DNA of 64,000 bases from DATBJJ01 sp036556425. Lineage in GTDB: Bacteria > Acidobacteriota > Vicinamibacteria > Vicinamibacterales > 2-12-FULL-66-21. The position numbers and the translations under genes were made by a program. The DNA is taken from the NCBI GenBank assembly GCA_036556425.1, contig DATBJJ010000002.1:3718-67717 (forward strand), given 5' to 3'. The notes below the pieces were generated by a model. It worked only from the letters and a program-made list of their open reading frames with translations, did not search any database and was not told the DNA's origin. This document shows, piece by piece, positions 44,686-53,076 of the stretch (positions are counted from its first letter, which is position 1; each line of letters begins with the position of its first letter).

Positions 44686-45915
44686 CTAGAACTGCACGGG
44701 CAGCGTGACGGTGACGACCGTACCGCCGGTTGACGGACACGCGATCGAGATCGCGCCGTTCTGCGCTTCGATCAAACGCTTGGCCGTGGGAAGTCCCAGC
44801 CCCGAGCCGCGGGACTTCGTGGTGAAGAACGGCGTGAAAATCTTCTCGCGCACCTCCGCGGGGATGCCGGGCCCGGTGTCGGCGAACGCCACGACGCACG
44901 AACCATCATCCGTCTTCACATCCACCTGGATCCGTCCCTGTCCGGACATCGCGTGCGCGCTGTTGAGGATCAGATTGTGGAAGACGATCTTCAGCATTTC
45001 CGGATCCGCGGGAATCGCGGGCGCCGTGCCGACGACCTCGATATCGACGTGTCGCAGCGCGGGGTCTTCTTTGAGGAGGTTGACGGTCATCTTCACGAGC
45101 GTCGCGATCTCCGTCGGCGCGGGCCTCGGCTTGGGAGGACGCGCGAAAAGCAGCAGATCCTTCATCATGTCGTTCAGCGCGTCGATGCGCGCGACAATCT
45201 CTTTGATCATCGGCGCGCCGCGGCTGTCGGGCGGCAGCTGCGGCCCGATCGCCTGAATCGCTCCGCGAATGCCCGCGAGCGGATTTCGCACTTCGTGCGC
45301 GATGACGGCCGCCATTTCACCCAGCCGCGCGAGCGCCGCGCGCTCGCGCAGCTGCTCCTCCATCCGGACGCGGCTGCTCAGGTCGTGCAGGATGCCGGTG
45401 AACTTCCGTTCGCCGCCGAGCGTGAACTGGCCGACGGACAAATGCACGGGGAACGTCGTGCCGTCTTTTCGCTTCGCCGAGACCTCGCGGCCGATGCCGA
45501 TGATCCTTGCGTGCCCCGTCTCGAGATAGCGCCCGAGATATCCGTCGTGCTCCTCGCGGTATGGCGACGGCATCAGCATGTTGACGTTGCGGCCGATGAC
45601 TTCCTGCTCCGAATAGCCGAACAGCCGCTCCGCCGCGGGATTGAAGGCTTCCACGCGGCCCGTGCCATCGATCACGATGATGCCGTCGACGACCGTGTTG
45701 AACACAGCGTCGAGCTGTCCGGCGCGCCCCGTGCTCTGCGCGGCGGTCGTGCGGTGCGACGCTTCAGCCGAGAGCCGCCGGTGGTTCAGCCATGAGATCA
45801 CAAGGCCGGCCAGGACGACGAGGGCGACCGAGAGCGGCGCCCGATCCCAATACGCCACGATTGCCGCGCCTGCGGCAATGGCGATCGCGTAGCCGAGAAT
45901 GGGTGAGCGGACCAC
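44686..45915 (-). CDS. PAS-domain sensor histidine kinase
   Basis: A 409-residue kinase. Two hydrophobic segments at the N terminus (about 8-45) anchor it. A PAS domain (about 65-185, AVFNTVVDGIIVIDGTG) precedes HisKA with AHEVRNPLAGIRGAIQ and HATPase_c (GSGLGLPTAKRLIEAQNG). The arrangement resembles NtrB/FixL-type kinases. It starts with GTG, 23 bp after the 77-codon gene, and appears to be the last gene of an operon headed by an MlaF-like ATPase. No response regulator is adjacent. Confidence 0.92.
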   Translation of the reverse strand: MVRSPILGYAIAIAAGAAIVAYWDRAPLSVALVVLAGLVISWLNHRRLSAEASHRTTAAQSTGRAGQLDAVFNTVVDGIIVIDGTGRVEAFNPAAERLFGYSEQEVIGRNVNMLMPSPYREEHDGYLGRYLETGHARIIGIGREVSAKRKDGTTFPVHLSVGQFTLGGERKFTGILHDLSSRVRMEEQLRERAALARLGEMAAVIAHEVRNPLAGIRGAIQAIGPQLPPDSRGAPMIKEIVARIDALNDMMKDLLLFARPPKPRPAPTEIATLVKMTVNLLKEDPALRHVDIEVVGTAPAIPADPEMLKIVFHNLILNSAHAMSGQGRIQVDVKTDDGSCVVAFADTGPGIPAEVREKIFTPFFTTKSRGSGLGLPTAKRLIEAQNGAISIACPSTGGTVVTVTLPVQF

Positions 45916-45938
45916 GAGCGAAGTGGAGCGCCTCCTCG

Positions 45939-46172
45939 TCAGCGCTCGCCGTGTATCTTGTGGACGTAGTCCGAGCGAGCCTCGATCTCGCTCAGGCGCT
46001 CGCTGGCGTGCAGCGCGGCGTCCGCGAGCAACTTCCGAGCCTCGGCGTCGTTTCGCGCAAGCAGCTCGTGATAGTCGAGGCCGGCAGCCGACAGGTACTC
46101 GGTGATGAATTGCCGCTCCAATCCGGAGAGCGGCTCCTCGATCGGTCGTTGCTCGGGATCCTTGGTCGTCAT
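45939..46172 (-). CDS. Small conserved-looking protein of unknown function
   Basis: A 77-residue acidic, helical protein without signal or membrane segments (GLERQFITEYLSAAGLDYHELL ... NDAEARKLLADAALHA in separate helices). It matches no family I know. ATG 46172 is preferred to the longer frame because GAGAGG lies 4 nt upstream. It sits 59 bp after the ABC ATPase gene and 23 bp before the PAS kinase gene on the same strand, so it may be part of that signalling unit. Confidence 0.65.
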   Translation of the reverse strand: MTTKDPEQRPIEEPLSGLERQFITEYLSAAGLDYHELLARNDAEARKLLADAALHASERLSEIEARSDYVHKIHGER

Positions 46173-46231
46173 GGTGCCTCTCCGAACGATCTTATAGCCG
46201 CGGTCGTCCGTCGGCTGGACATTTTTTCCGT

Positions 46232-47134
46232 CTACCAAGGCGGGAGCGTCATGAACAGAAACTCGCGCAGGAAGTCCTCCTGCGACGCGAGGAGCTCCGT
46301 GCCGTTTCCGCGAAACGTGATCCGGCCCTCGTGCAGCACCATGAACGTCGCGTGCGCCGCGCGCTCCTGCGGAACCTCTTCGATTCGAAGCGTCCCGTTC
46401 TCGCGGACGGCTTGGTGCGTGGCGACGTAGAACGCGTCGCGGATTTGGTGCGTCACCACGATCGACGTGACGCCTTCCAAGTCGCGCAGCTTGACGATCT
46501 CGTCGTCGACGGACGCCGCCGTGATTGGATCGAGGCCGGTCGTGGGATCGTCGAAGAGCAGGAGGTTCGGCCGCGACGCGATCGCGCGAGCGATCGCGAC
46601 GCGCCGCCGTTGGCCGCCGGACAGCTCGGACGGCATGCGCGCAATGAAGTCCTTGAGCCCGACGAAGCCGAGCACCTCCTCGACGCGCGTGCGGACGTGA
46701 TCGAGCGGCATGTCGCTCTCTTCGTACAACCGGTAGCCGACGTTCTCGTCGACCGTCAGCGAGTCGAAGAGCGCGTTCTCCTGGAAGAGCATCCCGACGT
46801 CGGCTCTGATCGCCATCAGCTCGCCCTCGCGCATGGCGACGATGTCCTGCCCGTTGACGAGGATCGTGCCGGAATCGGGTCGCAGCAGCCCGAGAATGAG
46901 CTTGAGGACCACCGACTTTCCGGCGCCGCTCGCGCCGAGGAGCAGCTGCATGCTGCCCTTGGGCACCGTGAAGCTGACGTCCCGCAAGACGGCGTGATCG
47001 TCGAACGAGAAGGACACTCTGTCGAAGACGACGGCCGGCGCGCTGTTCTTGCTTGGAATCACGTCTTGGGATGATATCGGAAGCTGGATATCATTGCGGG
47101 ACTCGGCTCGTTTCAACGGCTCCGGGGCTGCCAT
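46232..47134 (-). CDS. MlaF-like ABC transporter ATP-binding protein
   Basis: A 300-residue ATPase. Walker A is LGASGAGKS, the Q-loop region reads VGMLFQENALFDSLTV, the signature LSGGQRRR, and Walker B LLLFDDPTTGLDP. The DSLTVxENVxY pattern after the Q-loop is typical of MlaF/Ttg2A, the ATPase for phospholipid transport between the membranes. No mlaE, mlaD or substrate-binding gene is beside it. The first 30 residues are poorly conserved and the start may lie further in, e.g. GTG 47062. Confidence 0.85.
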   Translation of the reverse strand: MAAPEPLKRAESRNDIQLPISSQDVIPSKNSAPAVVFDRVSFSFDDHAVLRDVSFTVPKGSMQLLLGASGAGKSVVLKLILGLLRPDSGTILVNGQDIVAMREGELMAIRADVGMLFQENALFDSLTVDENVGYRLYEESDMPLDHVRTRVEEVLGFVGLKDFIARMPSELSGGQRRRVAIARAIASRPNLLLFDDPTTGLDPITAASVDDEIVKLRDLEGVTSIVVTHQIRDAFYVATHQAVRENGTLRIEEVPQERAAHATFMVLHEGRITFRGNGTELLASQEDFLREFLFMTLPPW

Positions 47135-47238
47135 GCGACGAGCTTCCGTGCGGTTCGCGGTAGCCGGACTAATGTCCGGCGCGTTTGCGGTCGTTTTCGG
47201 TCAAGACGTGGCTTTAGATCCCCTGAATGGAGAGGCCG

Positions 47239-48489
47239 ATGGACGCAAAGCAATCGAGGTTGACGCGCCGCGCGGTGCTCGCGGGCGCCGCCGCCGCTTC
47301 GGTGCACTTCTGGATTCCCAAGCCGGTGACCGGCTACTCGTCCGCCGAGCTTCGCGCGATGACGGTCAACGAGAAGGTCGTGCCCGGCATCTCGAAGTGG
47401 GATCTCGAGACGCCGGCGCTCTGCCTGGATCTGGACAAGATGGAGAAGAACGTCGCGGCCATGCAGGCCGCGTTGAAGAAGTACGGTCTTCCCAGCCGCC
47501 CGCACGCGAAGACCCACAAGTGCGCGGCGATTGCCAAATACCAGTTGTCGACCGGATCGATCGGGATTTGCTGCGCGAAGCTCGGCGAAGCGGAAGCGTT
47601 CGCGGCCAGCGGGATCGACAAGATTCTGATGACGACGTCGAATCTCGCGCCGACGAAGATCAAGCGCGCGATGCAGCTGCGCAAATCGAACCGCTACTTC
47701 ATTCAAGCGGTGGACGAAGAGCGGAACGCGCGCGATCTGTCAGCCGCGGCGAAAGCCGCGGGCGTCGTGGCGGATGTCGTCATCGACGTCGCGGTCGGCA
47801 CGCGCAGCGGGATCCCGCCCGGAGAGGGGGCCGTGAAGCTCGGTCAGCTGATTGACACGCTGCCGAATCTGAAGCTGCGCGGCATCCTTTCGTACGACGG
47901 CGGCGTCCAACACGCGAAAGGATTCCAGAGCCGCAAGGAGCGCGCGCTCAAAGCCATCGCTCCGAACGTCGAGACGTTCGATCTGATGAAGAAGGCCGGC
48001 CTGAACATGGAGATCTTCAGCGGCGGCGGAACGGGCACGTACAACATCATGCATCTCGTGCCGGGATTCACCGATCTGCAGGTAGGCAGCTACCTCTTCA
48101 TGGACATGCAGTACCTCGCGATCGGGAGTGAGAGCGGCGACGAGGTCTACACCGACTTCGCGCCGTCGCTCACGGTCCTGACGACGGTGATGAACAACCG
48201 TTTTCCCGGACGCTTGACGACGGATGCCGGCGCGAAGGCGCTGACGCTCAACACGCCGAACGCGGGCGTCATCGGCGAGCCCGGCATGGACTACAGCGCG
48301 AGCTCGGACGAGTTCGGGGCGATTCGATTCACCGCTCCGCCCACGAAGGACTACAGGATCGGCGACAAGCTCGAGGTCATCGTCCCGCACTGCGATCCCG
48401 TCGTGAACGAATACGACCAGGTGTACGGCACGCGCAAAGATCGCGTCGACGTCGTCTGGAAAATCACCGCCCGCGGGAAGTCCCAGTAG
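47239..48489 (+). CDS. DSD1-type PLP-dependent enzyme (alanine racemase fold), Tat-exported
   Basis: A 416-residue fold-type III PLP enzyme resembling D-threonine aldolase and D-serine dehydratase. A Tat signal (SRLTRRAVLAGAAAASVHFW) precedes the barrel. WDLETPALCLDLDKMEKNV is followed by RPHAKTHKC, whose lysine should bind PLP; the C-terminal metal-ligand HCD motif is in VIVPHCDPVVNEY. Substrate is probably a D-amino acid or a beta-hydroxy amino acid. ATG 47239 has GGAGAGG just upstream and is preferred to 47227. Gene neighbours do not narrow the role. Confidence 0.9.
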   Translation: MDAKQSRLTRRAVLAGAAAASVHFWIPKPVTGYSSAELRAMTVNEKVVPGISKWDLETPALCLDLDKMEKNVAAMQAALKKYGLPSRPHAKTHKCAAIAKYQLSTGSIGICCAKLGEAEAFAASGIDKILMTTSNLAPTKIKRAMQLRKSNRYFIQAVDEERNARDLSAAAKAAGVVADVVIDVAVGTRSGIPPGEGAVKLGQLIDTLPNLKLRGILSYDGGVQHAKGFQSRKERALKAIAPNVETFDLMKKAGLNMEIFSGGGTGTYNIMHLVPGFTDLQVGSYLFMDMQYLAIGSESGDEVYTDFAPSLTVLTTVMNNRFPGRLTTDAGAKALTLNTPNAGVIGEPGMDYSASSDEFGAIRFTAPPTKDYRIGDKLEVIVPHCDPVVNEYDQVYGTRKDRVDVVWKITARGKSQ

Positions 48490-48557
48490 CGCTCGATCCG
48501 CTTCCACACGTTCTCGCGACTCGGCCGCAAGCGGTCGGGCCGTTCGGTTTCGTATCG

Positions 48558-49457
48558 CTAGCGCGCCGCCGATTTCGCGACCTCGGCGAGCGCCGCCTTG
48601 AAGCCACTGGCGAGCTTCTCGGCGGGGCCCGTTCCCCAGTAGTGGAGGAAGAATACCGTCGGCTGCGTCCCGGTCATGTGGTGATGAATCGCCACGACGT
48701 CGAGCCCGTTCTTGCGCAGCGCTTTCAACACGGGCGTCACTTCGTTCGCCAGCATCGCGACATCGCCGGCGATCGCAGCGTTGTCGTTCGAGCCGACGAA
48801 CGCGGCCCACGTGTTCAGCCCCATGCGCGCGTTGATCGGCGCGCCCATTTCGGTCAGCTTCAAGTCGTCGCGGCCGATCGTGATCTTGTAGACGGCGCCG
48901 GTCTGCTCGCCTTGCGTGCCGACGATCTGCACGATCTTCGCCGTATCGAGCGTCGCCGTTGACGCGGCGGGTGCGGCGGGCGTCGGCGTGGGCTGCGAGG
49001 ATCCCTTGCCGATCAGGTCCAGCGCGGGCTTGAGGTTCTTCGCGAGCTCCGACGCCCGTCCATGGCCGTGCACGTGCATGTAGAACATGCGTGGCTCGTC
49101 CCAGAAGAAATGGTTGTGGAGCGCGGTGACCTCGATTCCGCTGTCGAGGAGCGCCGACACCACCGGGTTCACTTCATCCTGCGTCAGGACGAGATCGCCC
49201 ATGAGCACTTCGATGCCGCCAGCGCCCTTCGTGAGCGCGACCCATCCGCCGAACCCGAACGGCGTCGGCGTCTTCACGTTCTTCACGGTCACGCTGAGGT
49301 CGTTCCTCGGCACGTTGACCTTGAGAACGTTCGCTTTGTAGTCGCCCTGCTTTCCAAGCGCGGTCAGGACGTCCTTGTATTCCGCCGGCATCTCCTGCGC
49401 CCACGCCGTCGTCGAGAGCGCCAGCGAGATTGCGATGCTTGCAACGATCCGTTTCAT
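48558..49457 (-). CDS. Secreted protein with two DUF1259 domains (LppY/LpqO-like)
   Basis: A 299-residue exported protein with a signal peptide (1-21). Two tandem homologous domains (about 25-155 and 180-295) each have the pattern of gene-duplicated DUF1259: GFGGWVALTKG ... VTALHNHFFWDEPRMFYMHVHG, and GLNTWAAFVGS ... VVAIHHHMTGTQPTVFFLHYWG. The conserved histidines suggest metal binding; the function is unknown. ATG 49457 has GGAGG upstream on the minus strand. It precedes nothing obvious and is probably monocistronic. Confidence 0.88.
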   Translation of the reverse strand: MKRIVASIAISLALSTTAWAQEMPAEYKDVLTALGKQGDYKANVLKVNVPRNDLSVTVKNVKTPTPFGFGGWVALTKGAGGIEVLMGDLVLTQDEVNPVVSALLDSGIEVTALHNHFFWDEPRMFYMHVHGHGRASELAKNLKPALDLIGKGSSQPTPTPAAPAASTATLDTAKIVQIVGTQGEQTGAVYKITIGRDDLKLTEMGAPINARMGLNTWAAFVGSNDNAAIAGDVAMLANEVTPVLKALRKNGLDVVAIHHHMTGTQPTVFFLHYWGTGPAEKLASGFKAALAEVAKSAAR

Positions 49458-49553
49458 GATGGCCTCCAACGGAATTCAGACGGCCGCCAGCAGCACATGA
49501 GCCAGCTTCCGCTCGTCTTACGACGGCAGCAGAAGGCAAGGACGCGCTGACCG

Positions 49554-52010
49554 CTACTGCGTCCGCAGCGCCACAACCGGATCGACGCGCGCCGCGCGCC
49601 GTGCCGGCAAGTACGCGGCCGCCGCCGCGACGACGGTCATCACCAGCAGGACGGAAACCAACGTCAAGGGATCCGAGGGCTGAACGCCGAACAGCTGTGA
49701 TCTGATCAGCCGCGCGAGGCCGAGAGCGGCGGCGATGCCGAGCAAGACGCCGATCACCGTGAGCGCCATTCCGCGCTGCACGACCATTCGCGACACGTCG
49801 ATCCGCCGCGCGCCGATCGCCATGCGAATGCCGATCTCGCGCGTGCGCTGCGACACCGAGTAGGCGATCACGCCGTAGATGCCGAGCAGCGCCAGCGCCG
49901 TCGCGAGAACGCCGAACACGGCGAGCAGGCGCATCAGGAACCGCCGCTGCGACAGCGCCGATCCGATCAGCTCGGGCATCGTCCGCACGGAATACACCGG
50001 CAAGTCGGGATCGACGGCTCTGATTTCACGCGCGAGCGCCTCGCTCAAGCGCGGCGTGTCGCCGCGCGTGCGGAGGAGCAGCGCGAGCGACAAGTCGGAC
50101 GACTGCTCGAGCGATCGATACATGATCGGCTGCGGCTGATCGGTCAGCCGGCGGTGGATGACGTCGTTCACGACGCCGACGACCGTCATCCACGGAAGCT
50201 CCGGAGACAGCCGGACGCGCTGGCCGATCGGATCCTGATCTCTCCACAACGTGCGCGCCGCAGCGTCGCTGACGATGACAACGAGCTCGGAGCCGGCGCG
50301 ATCGGAGTCGCTGAACGGACGCCCTCTGAGAAGCTTGATTCCCAGCGTGTCGAAGTAGCCGGGGGAGACCTGAAAGTCGTGCATCACGGGCCGAAGGCTT
50401 CGATCGTCCGACTCGCGTCCCTGAATCTCGACGAACAGCGGCGGATTGAAGCCGCCGAGCGGGATCTGCGTCGACATCGCCGCGCGCTCGACACCGGGAA
50501 TCGCCGCGACGCGCCGCACCGCCTCGCGATAGAACGCGACGCGCCGCGCGGGATCGAGATACGCCGCGCGAGCGGGATCGTTCGGCCGCGGCAGCGTGAT
50601 GCGAGCGGTCACGAGACGATCCGTCTCGAAGCCGGGCGGAACGTTCAGCAAGCCCACGAGGCTTCGAACGAGGAGCCCCGCGCCGACGAGCAGAACGGTT
50701 GCCATCGCCACTTCCGCGGCGACGAGGATGTCGCGCGCGCGCCCGGCGCGTCCGCCGGTGGTTCGTTCCCGTCCGCCTTCTTTCAGCGCGGCGAACGTCT
50801 CGACGCGGCGCGCGTTGAATGCCGGAACGAAGCCAATGAGAACGGTGACCGCCAGCGAGATTGCGCCGGCGACGAGAATTGCGGTCACGTCGAGAGTGAC
50901 CATTTCGATCCGCGGAACGCGGCTCGGCGCGAGCGTCAGCAACATGCGCAGTCCCCAGGACGCCACGAGCACGGCCAGCGCGCCGCCGGCTGCCGCGAGG
51001 AGCGCGCTTTCCGTCACGAGCTGCGAGATCAAGCGTCCGGCGCTCGCGCCCAGTGCCTGACGGATCGCGATCTCCTGACGGCGGCCCGCCGAGCGCGCGA
51101 GGACGAGATGCGTCACGTTCACGCACGCGACGAGCAGCAGAAGACCAACGCCGCACAGCAGCATGAACATCGCCGTCGACACGCCGCCGACCACGTCGTC
51201 TCTGAGAGAAACGAGTCGCGGCCGCCAGCCCGTCTGCGCGGGGTAGTCGGATGGAAACTGTTGGCTGATCGTCACGCCGTAATCGGCGAGGCGCGCCTGC
51301 GCCTGCTCGAACGTGACGCCAGGCTGCAGCCGCGCGAGGCAGCCTTCGACCCGGCGCCGGCTGCGGCTCGACGATCCCGGCGCCGTGCCGCGGAAACCGG
51401 CGGGACTCCACACCTCGACGTCGGTCTGAAGCGTGCGTCCTGGATGACGAAATCCGGCGGGCATCACGCCGACGACGAGGATCGGATCCTCGTCGATGAC
51501 GATCGTCCGGCCGACGGCGGCCGGATCCGCGCCGAGCTTGCGCCTCCAGAATCCGTCGCTGACGACGGCGATGTTCGCGACGCCTGGGGTATCGTCGGAT
51601 GCCGCGAACACTCGCCCATGTGCCGGCGCGACGCCGAGCACCGCGAAGTAGTTCCAACTGACGAGCATCATCTCGACGCGCTCCGGCGTGCCGCCGCTCG
51701 TCACGTTCGCGTTGATCGGCAGCAGTCCGGCGACGCCGGTGAACAGGTCCGAGCGCGTCTGATAATCGGCAAGCTCCGCTGCCGAAACGCCCGTGTCCGT
51801 TGCGCCGAACCCGCGCAGCTCGCTGGTGATGCGCACGAGTTGCCGCGGCTCGGGGTACTCGAGCGGCCGCAACACGACCGCGTTGACGACGCTGAAGATG
51901 GCGGTGCTCGCGCCGATGCCCAGGGCGAGCGTCAGAACGACGACAATCGTGAAGCCGGGCGATCGTGTGAGGTTGCGAATGGCGAATTGCGCGTCGCGCA
52001 GCGTGCGCAT
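49554..52010 (-). CDS. ADOP-type ABC permease (MacB/FtsX-like), copy 1
   Basis: An 818-residue permease. The first segment, FAIRNLTRSPGFTIVVVLTLALGIGASTAIFSVVNAV (described here in part), is the standard opening of acidobacterial duplicated orphan permeases. A periplasmic MacB core domain (about 45-245), a first FtsX block (about 280-400), a second periplasmic region and a second FtsX block (about 690-815) follow. Known MacB permeases work with an ATPase in efflux or lipoprotein export; none is adjacent. ATG 52010 fits the family start; a GTG at 52046 is possible. Confidence 0.9.
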   Translation of the reverse strand: MRTLRDAQFAIRNLTRSPGFTIVVVLTLALGIGASTAIFSVVNAVVLRPLEYPEPRQLVRITSELRGFGATDTGVSAAELADYQTRSDLFTGVAGLLPINANVTSGGTPERVEMMLVSWNYFAVLGVAPAHGRVFAASDDTPGVANIAVVSDGFWRRKLGADPAAVGRTIVIDEDPILVVGVMPAGFRHPGRTLQTDVEVWSPAGFRGTAPGSSSRSRRRVEGCLARLQPGVTFEQAQARLADYGVTISQQFPSDYPAQTGWRPRLVSLRDDVVGGVSTAMFMLLCGVGLLLLVACVNVTHLVLARSAGRRQEIAIRQALGASAGRLISQLVTESALLAAAGGALAVLVASWGLRMLLTLAPSRVPRIEMVTLDVTAILVAGAISLAVTVLIGFVPAFNARRVETFAALKEGGRERTTGGRAGRARDILVAAEVAMATVLLVGAGLLVRSLVGLLNVPPGFETDRLVTARITLPRPNDPARAAYLDPARRVAFYREAVRRVAAIPGVERAAMSTQIPLGGFNPPLFVEIQGRESDDRSLRPVMHDFQVSPGYFDTLGIKLLRGRPFSDSDRAGSELVVIVSDAAARTLWRDQDPIGQRVRLSPELPWMTVVGVVNDVIHRRLTDQPQPIMYRSLEQSSDLSLALLLRTRGDTPRLSEALAREIRAVDPDLPVYSVRTMPELIGSALSQRRFLMRLLAVFGVLATALALLGIYGVIAYSVSQRTREIGIRMAIGARRIDVSRMVVQRGMALTVIGVLLGIAAALGLARLIRSQLFGVQPSDPLTLVSVLLVMTVVAAAAAYLPARRAARVDPVVALRTQ

Positions 52011-52082
52011 GGTCGAAGCCCTCTGGCGGACCGACGGATCGGTCACAGCGTGAGGTGCGCGACGCCTCTTGTCAAGCTGATG

Positions 52083-53057
52083 TCAATGACAGGCGCCGCT
52101 CCCGGAATCGCGCACGCGTCCGTCGATTCCGATGAACTCCCACGTGTACGACGCGCTCCTCAGCGTCAGCTTCAGCACGCCGTACTCGTTGACGATGGTC
52201 TCCGTGTTCGCGGCGACCCGCACCGTCGGATAGAGCTCCGCGCCGCCCGTGCCGACGGTGAATTGGCGAATGCCGCGCGCGGCGTCCATTCTCCCGTCCG
52301 GATCCTGAGGCGCGAAACGCTCGTAGAGATGGTCGTGACCGTTGAGGATGACGTCCACGCCGGCGTCGTACAGCGATCGCCACAGGCCGCGCGTCTCCGG
52401 AAGGCCGCCGTGCGGTCCCGAGCTGAACAATGGATGGTGCCAATACGCGACGGCGCACGGCGTCTGCGACTGTTGAAGCGCGCTCTGCAGCCACACCACC
52501 TGTGAAGACGAGGAGGACATCGGCACGTTGCTGTTGAGCGAGAACGCCGTCCACTCGCCGGCGCGGAAGCTGTAGTACCCGAGTCCGCCGGGACCGGCGG
52601 CCGCGCCGAAGTACTCGAAATACGGGACCGCGCCGGCCGTGTAGTAGTCGTGATTGCCCGGCGACGGACGGGTGCGGTCGCGGTGGCGCCCCCACGTCGG
52701 GTGGTAGCAGTCGCGAAAGTCCGCGGACGTCCCGAGCGGGTACGCGTTGTCTCCCGCAGTGAAGATGGTGCCTGGAATTGCGTCGAGAAGCCGCGCCGTC
52801 GCCTCGGTGGCCGACGACGCGCAGACGCCGATATCGCCGGCGCCGACCAGCGTCGCAGTCGTCGACCCCGAAGAGACCGGCGTGGACGACGGACCGATCG
52901 GCCCTTCGGTGCCGCAGCCGGCAATCAAGATACACGTGATCGCGAGGAACGTCCGGCGACCGAGGCTCTGAATGGTCGCACTCCGAGGGGAGACAATCCA
53001 CTGTACCGAAAAACATGCTTTCCGACAAGCGTTGACGTGTTGACTGCCAACACACAA
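52083..53057 (-). CDS. Lipoprotein metallophosphoesterase
   Basis: A calcineurin-like phosphoesterase of about 300 residues. Metal-site motifs appear in order: GAGDIGVC, TAGDNAYP, PGNHDYY, YWHHPLF and NGHDHLYERF, all intact, as in purple-acid-phosphatase-like enzymes. A lipobox (LIAGCG) places it on the outside of a membrane. The start is uncertain: the frame opens at TTG 53057, but a good promoter on the minus strand (53000-53028) would start transcription near 52993, after which no ATG or GTG in frame precedes the signal peptide. A rare start codon or a longer transcript is needed. Confidence 0.85.
   Translation of the reverse strand: MCVGSQHVNACRKACFSVQWIVSPRSATIQSLGRRTFLAITCILIAGCGTEGPIGPSSTPVSSGSTTATLVGAGDIGVCASSATEATARLLDAIPGTIFTAGDNAYPLGTSADFRDCYHPTWGRHRDRTRPSPGNHDYYTAGAVPYFEYFGAAAGPGGLGYYSFRAGEWTAFSLNSNVPMSSSSSQVVWLQSALQQSQTPCAVAYWHHPLFSSGPHGGLPETRGLWRSLYDAGVDVILNGHDHLYERFAPQDPDGRMDAARGIRQFTVGTGGAELYPTVRVAANTETIVNEYGVLKLTLRSASYTWEFIGIDGRVRDSGSGACH
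53000..53028 (-). promoter_or_regulatory. Promoter-like sequence for the phosphoesterase
   Basis: Read on the minus strand, TTGTCG and TACAGT are separated by exactly 17 bp. Predicted transcription start is near 52993, inside the open frame of the phosphoesterase. Confidence 0.4.
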
Positions 53058-53068
53058 ACGTGTAGGCT
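53040..53068 (+). promoter_or_regulatory. Promoter-like sequence for the second ADOP permease
   Basis: TTGACT (53040-53045) and TAGGCT (53063-53068) are 17 bp apart. The predicted start of transcription (about 53075) is at or next to the ATG at 53077, which has no ribosome site, so translation may be leaderless. An inverted repeat TGTTG-N5-CAACA overlaps the -35. Confidence 0.5.
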
Positions 53069-53076
53069 GCCAACCG

